Source of the DNA: Acidobacteriota bacterium | Lineage (GTDB): Bacteria > Acidobacteriota > Thermoanaerobaculia > Gp7-AA8 | Assembly (NCBI GenBank): GCA_003223645.1 | Contig: QHVT01000023.1 | Span: forward strand, 36,441 to 100,440 | DNA: 64,000 bases | Direction: 5' to 3' | In this document: piece by piece, positions 36,346 to 44,512 of the stretch | Layout: each line of letters opens with the position of its first letter | Numbering within the stretch: position 1 is the first letter of the stretch | Notes under the pieces: model-generated | The model's input: only the letters and a program-made list of their open reading frames with translations | Databases searched by the model: none | Told to the model about the DNA's origin: nothing | Program-made: the position numbers and the translations under genes

Positions 36346-38382
36346 ATGCTCCCCATCCTCGGACGGATTCTCATTCTCGGCTCGCTCGGTGCCGCCGTGG
36401 CCGGCGCGGTCCTCGGCTTCGTCGCCGGACGCACGCTGTCGCTCGACGGCTTGAAGTGGGCGCGCCGCTGCGCGTGGCTGTACGCCGCGCTCATCGTGCT
36501 CGCCGGAGTGGTAATGGAAGTCGCGCTGCTCAAACACGACTTCTCCGTCAGCTACGTCGCGCAGGTCGGATCGCGCGAGGTGCCGACGTGGGTGACGGTC
36601 GTCAGCCTCTGGTCCTCGCTCGAAGGTTCGATTCTGTTCTGGGGCGTGATCCTCGGCATCTACATCGCGGTCGCCACGTATCTCACGCGCGGCCGCTATC
36701 CCGAATATCAGCCCGACGCGATCGGCGTGTGGCTCTCGACCGCGGCGTTCTTCAGCTTCCTCATCGCCGCGCCCGCGAATCCGTTCCACACGATGCCGAA
36801 CCCGCCGCTGGACGGCAACGGCCCGAATGCCCTTCTCCAGAATCACGTCCTGATGGCCATCCACCCGCCGTTCCTCTATCTCGGCTACGTCGGGATGACC
36901 ATCCCGTTCGGCTTCGCCTGCGCCGCGCTGCTGAAAGGCCGCCTCGGACACGCCGTGCTCAAGCCGCTGCGCGAGTCGCTGATGCTGCCGTGGATCTTCC
37001 AGAGCATCGCCATCATGTTGGGCGGCTGGTGGGCGTACGAAGTGCTCGGATGGGGCGGCTATTGGGCGTGGGATCCGGTCGAGAACGCGTCGCTCTTGCC
37101 GTGGCTGACCGCGACGGCGGCGCTGCACTCGATCATGGTCGTCGAGCGCCGCGGCATCCTGAAAGGATGGACCGTCACGCTCGTCCAGGCGACGTTTCTT
37201 CTCGTCATCCTCGGCACGTTCATGACGCGCTCCGGCGTCTTCAACTCCGTCCATTCCTTCACGCAGAGCGCGATCGGCCCGACCATCCTCGTCTTCCTCG
37301 CGGCCGCGCTGCTGTTCTCGATCGCGCTGCTCGCATTCCGCATCGACAAGCTCGAAACCGAAGGGCGACTCGAAGGGACGGCGAGCCGCGAGGCGATGTT
37401 CCTCGTCAACAATCTCCTCTTCGTCCTGCTCACCTTCACGGTGCTGATCGGCACCGTCTTCCCGCTCATCGTCGAAGCGATGAAAGGGAAGCAGATGAGC
37501 GTCGGTCGTCCGTACTTTGACAGCATGGTCGTGCCGATCGGCGCGGCCCTCCTGTTCCTCCTCGGCGTCGGTCCCGCGCTGCCGTGGGGACGTGCGACGA
37601 GCGATCAGACGCGCAAAGCATTGCTGCCGCCGCTCATCGGCGCCGCGCTGTTCACGCTCGCCGGCTTCGCGCTCGGTGTGCGCAGCGGCTGGTCTCTCGT
37701 GACGCTGGCCTTCGGCGGTTACGCCGCGCAGGTGACGATCGATCAGATGTTCCTGCCGATGATGCAGCGCGTAAAGCGCGGCGAGTCGGCCGCGACGGCA
37801 TTCGTCGACGGGCAACTGCGCCGCGGACGCCGGCGCTTCGGCTCGTACATCGTGCACGGCGCGGTCGTGGTCGTGATCATCGCCATCGCGGTCAGCAGCT
37901 CGATGCGCCAGACCGCGGAGCGGACGTTCACGAAGGGGCAAACGCATCGCGTCGCCGGATACGACATCACGCTTCTGGGCGTCGATGAGCGCGAGGAGCC
38001 GCATCGTTTGTCGACCATCGCGCACTTCACGATCGTGAAGAACGGAAAACACATCGCGACGCTCGAGCCGCGCATGAGCCAGTACCCGGCGATGCGCGAT
38101 CCGATCGGATCGCCCGACGTCTACTCGACTCCGATTCGCGATTTGTATTTGTCCGTCGCCAACGTCGATCCCGTCGCGCAGACAGCGACGATCACGATCT
38201 ACATCGCGCCGATGGTTTTCTGGATCTGGATCGGCGTCATCATCATGGGCATCGGCGGACTCATTGCGCTTGTCATACCGAGCGTGAGTGAGGCACCTGG
38301 GCGGGCGGTTGCGGCAGAGCATGAAATCGAAACGGTGCGCCCGCCGCCCAGGCCCTTCGCTCCCGCTCGGGGTGACAAATGA
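36346..38382 (+). CDS. ccmF: Cytochrome c heme lyase subunit CcmF
   Basis: CcmF with CcmH attaches heme to apocytochromes in the periplasm. The 678-residue product has about 14 membrane segments and the WWD motif region (LGWGGYWAWDPVENASLLPW) shared with CcmC. It also shows HPPFLYLGYVG and the periplasmic segments with conserved His. The last 36 residues or so come from a REP-like element (38271-38377) and replace any native tail. Its end overlaps ccmG by 4 bases. Confidence 0.93.
   Translation: MLPILGRILILGSLGAAVAGAVLGFVAGRTLSLDGLKWARRCAWLYAALIVLAGVVMEVALLKHDFSVSYVAQVGSREVPTWVTVVSLWSSLEGSILFWGVILGIYIAVATYLTRGRYPEYQPDAIGVWLSTAAFFSFLIAAPANPFHTMPNPPLDGNGPNALLQNHVLMAIHPPFLYLGYVGMTIPFGFACAALLKGRLGHAVLKPLRESLMLPWIFQSIAIMLGGWWAYEVLGWGGYWAWDPVENASLLPWLTATAALHSIMVVERRGILKGWTVTLVQATFLLVILGTFMTRSGVFNSVHSFTQSAIGPTILVFLAAALLFSIALLAFRIDKLETEGRLEGTASREAMFLVNNLLFVLLTFTVLIGTVFPLIVEAMKGKQMSVGRPYFDSMVVPIGAALLFLLGVGPALPWGRATSDQTRKALLPPLIGAALFTLAGFALGVRSGWSLVTLAFGGYAAQVTIDQMFLPMMQRVKRGESAATAFVDGQLRRGRRRFGSYIVHGAVVVVIIAIAVSSSMRQTAERTFTKGQTHRVAGYDITLLGVDEREEPHRLSTIAHFTIVKNGKHIATLEPRMSQYPAMRDPIGSPDVYSTPIRDLYLSVANVDPVAQTATITIYIAPMVFWIWIGVIIMGIGGLIALVIPSVSEAPGRAVAAEHEIETVRPPPRPFAPARGDK
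38271..38377. repeat. REP-like inverted repeat forming the end of ccmF
   Basis: Ends TGTCATACCGAGCG and CGCTCGGGGTGACA match the elements at 5670 and 41812. The element is read in frame as the ccmF C-terminus, and the stop is 3 bases beyond it. Arms are about 30 bases with a GC-rich centre. Confidence 0.85.
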
Positions 38383-38900
38383 ACCGCACCGTCCTCTTCG
38401 TCGGCGTCATCATCGCCGCCGCGCTCGTCGTCATCCTCTTCGTCGGCCTCGGCAAAGATCCGTCGGCGATCCACTCGCCTCTCATCGACAAGCCCGCACC
38501 CGAGTTTTCGCTGCGCGAAGTCGGCACGAACAAGACCGTCGACCTCACGCAATATCGCGGCAAGCCGCTCATCATCAACTTCTGGGCGACGTGGTGCGGA
38601 CCGTGTTGGGAAGAGCATCCCTCGCTCGTCGCCAGCGCGCGCCAGTTGCAGCCGGACGTGCAATTTCTCGGCGTCGTGTTTCAGGACAAAGAAGAAAAAA
38701 TTCTCGGCTTCCTGAATCAACGCGGCACCGCGTATCCGACCGTCGTCGATGAGAAAGGGAAGACCGCCATCGCGTACGGCGTCGGCGGCGTGCCGGAGTC
38801 GTACTTCCTCGACGCGAAGGGAACGATCCGCGCGAAATTCGTCGGCCCGATGAACGGAGACATCATCCAGGAGAATCTGCAGAAGGTGCTCAGGCAGTGA
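38379..38900 (+). CDS. ccmG: Thiol:disulfide oxidoreductase CcmG/ResA type
   Basis: A membrane-anchored periplasmic thioredoxin that keeps CxxCH cysteines of apocytochromes reduced. The 173-residue product has an N-terminal TM, PAPEFSLREVG, the active site FWATWCGPCWEEHPS and cis-Pro segment GGVPESYFLD. It overlaps ccmF by 4 bases (ATGA) and ccmH by 4 (GTGA). Confidence 0.93.
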   Translation: MNRTVLFVGVIIAAALVVILFVGLGKDPSAIHSPLIDKPAPEFSLREVGTNKTVDLTQYRGKPLIINFWATWCGPCWEEHPSLVASARQLQPDVQFLGVVFQDKEEKILGFLNQRGTAYPTVVDEKGKTAIAYGVGGVPESYFLDAKGTIRAKFVGPMNGDIIQENLQKVLRQ

Positions 38901-39370
38901 TCCTGCTCGTGCTGTTGCTGTCGCTCAAAGTGCCGGACGCCGAACAGTTCGTCGGTCCGCCGAAGGGCGCGCCCGTCGCCGACGCGCAGCTCTTCCAGCG
39001 CACGCGCGAAGTCGCGTCGCTCCTGCGCTGCCCGGTGTGCCAGGGCATGTCCGTCGCCGACTCGCCGTCGGAGATGGCGATCAACATGAAGGAGCAGGTG
39101 CGCGAGCTCCTCGCGCGCGGCTACACCGAAGAACAGATCCTCAAATACTTCGAGATCTCGTACGGACAGTTCGTGCTGCTCAAGCCGAAGTCGCCGGTGA
39201 TCTGGATCCTGCCGATCATCGCGCTCGTCGTCGGCGCGGTGCTCGTCATCCTGAAAATTCGCAACCTCTCCGGCGGGCCACCCTCACCTCCAGCCCCTCC
39301 ACCCCTCACTCCCGAATCCGACCCCTACGTCGCGCGCGTGCGCGACCTCGTCGGCGGAGACAAATCATGA
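38897..39370 (+). CDS. ccmH: Cytochrome c biogenesis protein CcmH
   Basis: CcmH is the apocytochrome thiol-binding component of the heme lyase. The 157-residue product starts at GTG 38897. It has a hydrophobic N-terminus, the redox motif LRCPVCQGMSVADS and the following conserved helical region (LLARGYTEEQILKYFEISYG), then a membrane segment and a Pro-rich tail. Its stop overlaps ccmI. Confidence 0.92.
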   Translation: MILLVLLLSLKVPDAEQFVGPPKGAPVADAQLFQRTREVASLLRCPVCQGMSVADSPSEMAINMKEQVRELLARGYTEEQILKYFEISYGQFVLLKPKSPVIWILPIIALVVGAVLVILKIRNLSGGPPSPPAPPPLTPESDPYVARVRDLVGGDKS

Positions 39371-40614
39371 ACGGCCAGACCGACTGGACCAGCGCGATCA
39401 TCATCCTCACCGCCGGCCTCCTCGCCGGCGCAATCATCTTCATGTTCGTGCGGCGCAAGCCGTCGACGATCAACGCCAACCTCGATCGCAAAGACCTCGA
39501 GGCCAAACGCGACGCGCTGATCGCCGGCCTCCGCGCACTTCCCGACGACGCCGTCGACGAACGCGCAAGACTCGAACGCGAAACAGCAGACGTCCTCCGC
39601 CGCCTCGACGCACAACCATCGACACCATCAACAGCACCCGGCACCCAGCACCCAGCACCCAGCACCCAGCACCCAGCACCCAGCACCCAGCACCCAGCAC
39701 CCAGCACCTCTTCGATGAGCCCGACGGTGAAAGGCTTCCTCTGGGGCTTCGCTTCCTTCGCCGCGCTCGCCGCGCTCGGATACTTCGTGATGCAGTCGTC
39801 GACGCCGCGCGAACAGCAGCAGCAACCGCCACAGCAGGCCGCCTCCGATCCTGCGATTGCGCAACTCCAGGCGGCCGTGCAACGCGAGCCCAACAACCTC
39901 TCGCTGCGCGACGATCTCACGCAGGCATATCTCGAACGCGAGAACCTGACGGCGGTCGCCGAGCAAACGCGATTCGTTCTCGCGAAAGATCCGAACGACT
40001 CGCGCGCGCTCACGTTCCAGGCGCTCGTGCACATCGCCATGGGCCAGCGCGACGTCGCAGTGCGCATGCTGCAGAAGGCGAAGCAGTCGGACGCGAAGAA
40101 CCTCAACGCGCGCGTGACGCTGGCGTGGCTCTACTCGCAGAGCGACATGCCGGCCGCCGAAGCGGAGATTGCACAGGCGATCCAGGTCGCGCCCGCCGAG
40201 CGCGAGCGGCTCGAACAGGCGTTGCAGCAGATGAAAACGCCGCAGCCGGCGACGGGCGACCTTCCGCCCGGCCACCCGCCCGTCAACGAATCGCAGCCGC
40301 CGCAAGGAAAATCGGTGCGCGTCACTCTCAATCTCGAATCCGCGACGCCACCGCAAGGCGTCCTGTTCGTGATCGCGCGCAACCCCGCCGGCGGCCCACC
40401 CGCCGCCGTCAAACGCATCGCGGTCACATCGTTCCCCGTCACCGTCGACATCAGCCAGGCCGACTCGATGATGGGCCAGCCGCTTCCCGATCTCTTCCGC
40501 CTCGAAGCAAGACTCGACAGCGACGGCGACGCGATGACGAAGTCGCCGACCGATCCGAGTGCGGCGATGGACAACGTCGCGCCGGGAGCAGTGATCACTC
40601 TTTCGTTGAAGTGA
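39367..40614 (+). CDS. ccmI: Cytochrome c maturation TPR protein, CcmI-like
   Basis: CcmI-type proteins chaperone apocytochromes to the lyase. The 415-residue product has an N-terminal membrane helix and helix pair (AKRDALIAGLRALPDD) typical of CcmI. A low-complexity STQHPAP repeat encoded by a heptamer array follows, then a second TM, TPR units (about 150-290) and the CcmI C-terminal domain (VRVTLNLESATPPQGVLFVI). It starts at 39367, overlapping ccmH. It ends the ccm operon before a hairpin. Confidence 0.88.
   Translation: MNGQTDWTSAIIILTAGLLAGAIIFMFVRRKPSTINANLDRKDLEAKRDALIAGLRALPDDAVDERARLERETADVLRRLDAQPSTPSTAPGTQHPAPSTQHPAPSTQHPAPSTSSMSPTVKGFLWGFASFAALAALGYFVMQSSTPREQQQQPPQQAASDPAIAQLQAAVQREPNNLSLRDDLTQAYLERENLTAVAEQTRFVLAKDPNDSRALTFQALVHIAMGQRDVAVRMLQKAKQSDAKNLNARVTLAWLYSQSDMPAAEAEIAQAIQVAPAERERLEQALQQMKTPQPATGDLPPGHPPVNESQPPQGKSVRVTLNLESATPPQGVLFVIARNPAGGPPAAVKRIAVTSFPVTVDISQADSMMGQPLPDLFRLEARLDSDGDAMTKSPTDPSAAMDNVAPGAVITLSLK
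39634..39707. repeat. In-frame GCACCCA heptamer array in ccmI
   Basis: About ten tandem GCACCCA words, equal to one arm of the hairpin at 12949-13016. Because 7 x 3 = 21, the array encodes repeating STQHPAP heptapeptides without breaking the frame. It links the CcmI N-terminal helical region to its second membrane segment. Confidence 0.9.
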
Positions 40615-40694
40615 ACGCAGAACGCAGAACGCAGAGCGCAGAACGAAGAATTGAGAAAGTTCTTCGTTCTCAGTTCTGCGTTCTGCGTTCTGCT
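40613..40694. repeat. Short-word hairpin, 7-base word AACGCAG, between ccmI and the TPP riboswitch
   Basis: Left arm of AACGCAG words (40613-40648), inner GAAGAA/TTCTTC stem, and right arm of complementary CTGCGTT words to 40694. It begins at the ccmI stop and ends 12 bases before the riboswitch, so it may end the ccm transcript. Confidence 0.87.
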
Positions 40695-40705
40695 AAACTC
40701 CTGCA

Positions 40706-40779
40706 AGCCTCGGGGTGGCCCACCGGCCTGAGATCAAACCCGCGGAACCTGATCCGGTTCGCACCGGCGTAGGGAAGGC
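40706..40779 (+). promoter_or_regulatory. TPP riboswitch (THI element)
   Basis: The conserved thi-box pieces are all present in order: CTCGGGGTGGCCC, GGCCTGAGAT, ACCCGCGGAACCTGATC, GGTTCGCACCGGCGTAGGGA. The P1 stem pairs GCCT (40707-40710) with AGGC (40776-40779). The start codon of the receptor is 3 bases later, so P1 formation on TPP binding would bury the GGAAGG ribosome binding site; translational control is the likely mechanism. Confidence 0.95.
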
Positions 40780-40781
40780 AA

Positions 40782-42884
40782 ATGGAACTATTACTTTTTC
40801 TTCTGCTCGCGGCCACGCAGCAATCGCAACCGCAATCGCAATACTCCGAATCGATCGTCGTCTCCGCCATTCGTGCTGACGATGAGACTCCGGTCACGAA
40901 GACCGACATCCCGAAGAAGGAGATCGAAAAGCAGTATCACGGGCAGGACGTCCCGCTGCTCCTGCGCGACGCGCCTTCGATCAACGCGTACACCGAGTCG
41001 GGCGTCGGCGGATCCGGGTACTCGTACATCTCGCTGCGCGGCGTCAGCCCCACGCGCATCAACTTCACGCTCGACGGCGTTCCGCTCGCCGACTCCGAAG
41101 ACATGGGGACGTACTTCGCCGACTTCCCCGACCTCGCGCGCTCTCTGGAAAGCATCCAGGTCCAGCGCGGCGTCGGCACGTCGACCGTCGGCTCGCCGTC
41201 GTTCGGCGGCAGCGTGAACATGGAGAGCGTCGCACTCTCCGGCACGCAGAAAACCAACGCGACGCTCGGCATCGGCTCGTTCGGCAATCGGCAGGCGAGC
41301 GTCGGATATCAGTCCGGCAATCTCCCGAACGGCCTCGCGCTCTACACGCGCCTCTCGTACCTCGAAAGCGACGGCTTCCGCGATCACTCCGGCATCCAGC
41401 AGCACAACATTTTTTTGAGTGCTGCGAAGACGCTCGGAAGCGACGCGCAGCTGCGCCTCACCGGATTTTCCGGACACGAGAAACAGGGACTCGCATTCAA
41501 CGCGACCGACGCCGACACGCTGAAGACCGACTTGCGCGCGAATCCGATGCGCCCCGAAGAGATCGACAGCTTCGGCTACGACCTCGCGCAGCTGCAGTAT
41601 CTGCGCGCGAACATGACCGCATCCGTTTACTACCAGCGCGGCTACGGCTGGTACCGCCTCTTCGACTTCGGCACCGACGATCTTCGCGAGTATGGCCTCG
41701 ACGGCATGCTCCTCGGCACGCTGCTCACGTACTCGAAGTCCTTCGGCTCGATCACGACCAACTACGGCGTCCACCTCAATCGCTTCCAGCGCGATCACAC
41801 GCGCGACGACCTGTCATCCCGAGCGCTCAGCGAGGGACCTGGGTGGGTGGGGCACGACACACGTGCCTCCCTCGCTGATGCGCGGGATGACACGCGCGAC
41901 TACGCGAACTACGGCGTGAAAGACGAAGCCAACGCGTTTGCGAAAGCGACGTGGACCGGCGGCGCGTGGCACGTCTACGGCGACGCGCAGCTGCGCTACA
42001 CCGATTTCACGTATCACGGCGACGTGCACATCCCGTCGATCTCCTGGACGTTCTTCAATCCGAAGATCGGCGCGCGCTACGACCTCTCGCCGCGCGCGAG
42101 CGTCTACGCATCCGCCGGCATGTCCACGCGCGAGCCGACGCGCAACGACATGTTCCAGGGCGAAGACAACGCGTCCTTCGCTCACGACCTTCATGCAGTA
42201 CGTCCCGAGCGCTTGTACGACCTCGAAGCGGGATGGAACTTCCGCGCGAAAAACCTCGACCTCTCCGCGAACGTGTACGCAATGGAGTTTCACAACGAGA
42301 TCGCGTCGACCGGCGAGCTGTCGGACATCGGACTGCTTCTCCGCCGGAACGTCGATCGCAGCTATCGTCGCGGCGTCGAGCTCGATGCGGCGTGGCAGGC
42401 CGCGCCGAACGTGCGTTTGAAGACGAACGCAAACCTCAGCCGCAATCGCATCGACGAGTGGACGCAGTTCTTCGACGTCTACGACGCCGATTTCAATTTC
42501 ACCGGCTCGCGTCCGCAGCAATATCGCAACGTCGAGCCTCTGCTCACGCCGAACGTGATCGTCAATCAATCGATCGAGTACTCGCCAACCTCGCGCCTCG
42601 CCCTCGGCGCGACCGGCCGCTACGTCGGCCGCTCGTATCTCGACAACACCAACGATCGCGACTTCGCGGCGCCGTCGTTCTTCGTCCTCGACGCGAACGT
42701 CGCGTACGCGATCACGCCGCAGGTGCGCCTCTCGCTGCAGATCAACAACGCGCTGAACAATGATCGCGTCTATCCGAGCGGCTACAGCTATCGCTACGAC
42801 TTCGACGGCGTGCCCACCGGCACGGCGTACTACTATCCGCAAGCCACGCGGAACGCGGTCATGCTGATGGACGTCGCTTTTTGA
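40782..42884 (+). CDS. TonB-dependent receptor, TPP-regulated (thiamine uptake)
   Basis: A 700-residue outer-membrane gated channel. The short signal (ELLLFLLLAAT) is followed by a plug domain of about 35-150 (DVPLLLRDAPSINAYTESG, ISLRGVSPTRINFTLDGVPL) and a 22-strand barrel ending in MLMDVAF with terminal Phe. The TPP riboswitch and adjacent pnuT-like gene indicate thiamine or a phosphate ester as ligand (the Omr1 group). A REP-like element of 81 bases is inserted in frame in a probable extracellular loop (41812-41892). Confidence 0.9.
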   Translation: MELLLFLLLAATQQSQPQSQYSESIVVSAIRADDETPVTKTDIPKKEIEKQYHGQDVPLLLRDAPSINAYTESGVGGSGYSYISLRGVSPTRINFTLDGVPLADSEDMGTYFADFPDLARSLESIQVQRGVGTSTVGSPSFGGSVNMESVALSGTQKTNATLGIGSFGNRQASVGYQSGNLPNGLALYTRLSYLESDGFRDHSGIQQHNIFLSAAKTLGSDAQLRLTGFSGHEKQGLAFNATDADTLKTDLRANPMRPEEIDSFGYDLAQLQYLRANMTASVYYQRGYGWYRLFDFGTDDLREYGLDGMLLGTLLTYSKSFGSITTNYGVHLNRFQRDHTRDDLSSRALSEGPGWVGHDTRASLADARDDTRDYANYGVKDEANAFAKATWTGGAWHVYGDAQLRYTDFTYHGDVHIPSISWTFFNPKIGARYDLSPRASVYASAGMSTREPTRNDMFQGEDNASFAHDLHAVRPERLYDLEAGWNFRAKNLDLSANVYAMEFHNEIASTGELSDIGLLLRRNVDRSYRRGVELDAAWQAAPNVRLKTNANLSRNRIDEWTQFFDVYDADFNFTGSRPQQYRNVEPLLTPNVIVNQSIEYSPTSRLALGATGRYVGRSYLDNTNDRDFAAPSFFVLDANVAYAITPQVRLSLQINNALNNDRVYPSGYSYRYDFDGVPTGTAYYYPQATRNAVMLMDVAF
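41812..41892. repeat. REP-like element inserted in frame in the TonB receptor gene
   Basis: Ends TGTCATCCCGAGCG and CGCGGGATGACA match elements at 5670 and 38271. It is flanked by 10-bp direct repeats CACGCGCGAC (41798-41807 and 41891-41900), as expected for a target duplication. Total added length is 93 bp (31 codons), so the frame is kept. Confidence 0.85.
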
Positions 42885-43474
42885 GCCACTGGCTCGCGGA
42901 GAATTGGTTCGAGCTGCTCGCGGTCGTGCTGACGATCTACAGCATCTGGCTCGCCACCAAAGAAGACATCTGGTACTACCCGACCGGCCTCGTCGCGCTG
43001 GCGATGTACACGTGGCTCTACTTCCACGCCAAGCTCTACGCCGAGTCGCTGCTGCAGATCATCTGCTTCGCGCTGATGGTCTACGGCTGGTACGAATGGC
43101 TCTACGGCGGCGCGCGTCACACCCAGCTGCCGGTCACGCGCACGCCGCGATGGGGATGGATGTGGGGCACCGCCGCCGGCGTCCTCGGATCGGCGCTCAC
43201 GATCCTCGTGCAACTGAAGTTCACCGACAACCCGAACCCGTGGGTCGACTCGTCGCTCTTCGCCTGGAGCCTCGTCGCGCAATGGATGACCGCGCGCAAG
43301 TGGCTCGAGAACTGGCTGCTCTGGGTCGTCATCAACACCGTCTCCGTGCCGCTGTACATCGTCCGCTGGCAGCACGGCGCGCACCTTGGCCTCACCGCCG
43401 GCCTCTACGTTGGTCTGTGGTTGCTGGCCATCAAGGGATATCGCGATTGGCGCCGCTCCCTCGCATCTGCCTGA
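42881..43474 (+). CDS. pnuT: PnuC-family transporter, PnuT-like (thiamine)
   Basis: A 197-residue inner-membrane protein of the PnuC fold with seven hydrophobic segments. It has the family pattern WLYFHAKLYAESLLQIICF, YGWYEW and QWMTARKWLENWLLWV. Starts at TTG 42881, overlapping the receptor stop. Homologues regulated by TPP riboswitches transport thiamine rather than nicotinamide riboside; the riboswitch upstream supports that assignment here. Confidence 0.85.
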   Translation: MSHWLAENWFELLAVVLTIYSIWLATKEDIWYYPTGLVALAMYTWLYFHAKLYAESLLQIICFALMVYGWYEWLYGGARHTQLPVTRTPRWGWMWGTAAGVLGSALTILVQLKFTDNPNPWVDSSLFAWSLVAQWMTARKWLENWLLWVVINTVSVPLYIVRWQHGAHLGLTAGLYVGLWLLAIKGYRDWRRSLASA

Positions 43475-43974
43475 TCGGTCCCGAGTCGACCGGAAAGACC
43501 GAGCTCGCCAAACGCCTCGCGCGCGAGTTGGGAGTCGAGTGGGTCGCCGAGTACGCGCGCGAATACGCCGAAGCGCGCGCGAACCAACTCACCGCCGATG
43601 ACGTCGAGCCGATCGCGCGCGGACAACTCGCGCTCGTTGAACGCGCAGCGCAGTCCGCAATCCTCGACACCGATCTCATCTCGACGATCGTCTACGCGCG
43701 CCACTACTACGGCGTGTGCCCATCGTGGATCGAAGACGAAGCACGAACACGCCGAGCCGATCTCTACCTCCTCCTCGACACCGACGTGGAGTGGCAACCC
43801 GACATCGCACGCGACAGCGGAGGCGACGCGCGCGAAGATTTGTTCGATGCCTTCCGCTGCGCGCTCGACGAGTTCGACACGCGCTGGGAGATCGTCAGCG
43901 GCGACTGGGAAGAGCGCTACGCGCGTGCACGCCATTTGCTCTCTTCAGCGCGGAGGCAACAACATGAAAAATAG
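43447..43974 (+). CDS. NadR-like P-loop kinase in thiamine operon
   Basis: A 175-residue AAA_28/NadR-C-type kinase. Start at TTG 43447 (APLPRICLIGPESTGKTELA) overlaps pnuT by 28 bases. It has Walker A IGPESTGKT, a Walker B-like DTDLIS, and LLLDTDVEW. NadR C-terminal domains phosphorylate nicotinamide riboside; in a TPP-regulated operon the likely substrate is thiamine, trapping it as a phosphate. This is inference from context, not from residues. Confidence 0.75.
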   Translation: MAPLPRICLIGPESTGKTELAKRLARELGVEWVAEYAREYAEARANQLTADDVEPIARGQLALVERAAQSAILDTDLISTIVYARHYYGVCPSWIEDEARTRRADLYLLLDTDVEWQPDIARDSGGDAREDLFDAFRCALDEFDTRWEIVSGDWEERYARARHLLSSARRQQHEK

Positions 43975-44356
43975 GCCCACTTGGTACACGAACGACACCG
44001 ACAATGCATGGGACCGCGTCAAGACCGCGTTCCGCAACGACTGGGAGCAGACCAAACACGACTTCGGCTCACGAAACGCGCGCGACCTCAACCAGGACGT
44101 CGACGACACCGTGAAGCAAGCGGCCGGAACCGAAGACCCGTTCGAGAACCACGAACCGGCGTTCCGCTTCGGCTACGCCGCCCAGCGCCAGTACAAAACA
44201 AAATACCCAACCTGGAACAACGACCTCGACAAGACCCTGCGCACCGACTACGGCGACAACTACGAGCTCGACCGCGACTACATCCGCCACGCATACGAAT
44301 ACCGCGGCACCGGCAGCAGCGACACCGCCGGCATGCGCGACGAGTCTCGCATGTAA
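43964..44356 (+). CDS. Hypothetical polar protein of 130 residues
   Basis: Starts at ATG 43964 after a CGGAGG site and overlaps the kinase end. The product is charged and Tyr/Trp-rich (TDNAWDRVKTAFRNDWEQTK, FRFGYAAQRQYKTKYP, LRTDYGDNYELDRDYIRHAY). It has no signal or membrane segment. Repeated W-D-x-V-K/R and YGY patterns recall small stress-type proteins seen in several phyla. Function unknown; it may simply follow the thiamine operon. Confidence 0.65.
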   Translation: MKNRPTWYTNDTDNAWDRVKTAFRNDWEQTKHDFGSRNARDLNQDVDDTVKQAAGTEDPFENHEPAFRFGYAAQRQYKTKYPTWNNDLDKTLRTDYGDNYELDRDYIRHAYEYRGTGSSDTAGMRDESRM

Positions 44357-44368
44357 TTAAAACTTTCC

Positions 44369-44442
44369 AGTGGAGCGGCGGCCGCCCCCGGCCGCCGTTT
44401 CTCGCGAGAGGTCGGCGGCCGAGGGCGGCCGCCGCTCCACAG
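44369..44442. repeat. GC-rich double hairpin, copy 5
   Basis: AGTGGAGCGGCGGCCGCC and GGCGGCCGCCGCTCCACAGG ends with a TCTCGCGA centre, as at 30736. It lies between convergent genes and may also stop both transcripts. Confidence 0.85.
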
Positions 44443-44463
44443 GCTCAACGCGAGATTCTCGGG

Positions 44464-44512
44464 AAAGTCCTACAACGTCCTAGATGTCCTAGAACGTCCT
44501 AAAAGTCCTACG
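44464..44512. repeat. Single arm of GTCCTA words
   Basis: Five GTCCTANNN words spaced 9-10 bases, the same word as the right arm of the element at 7536-7629. No complementary arm is present. The last bases overlap the 3' end of the cupin gene. Confidence 0.75.

Noticed and set aside
35803..38322. An 839-residue minus-strand open frame opposite ccmE-ccmF
   Set aside because: It runs across two plus-strand genes and a repeat. The product is low-complexity His/Arg/Asp/Glu and clearly an antisense shadow.
43598..43963. N-terminal extension of the 130-residue hypothetical
   Set aside because: It overlaps the NadR-like kinase in another frame; the ATG at 43964 has a CGGAGG site.
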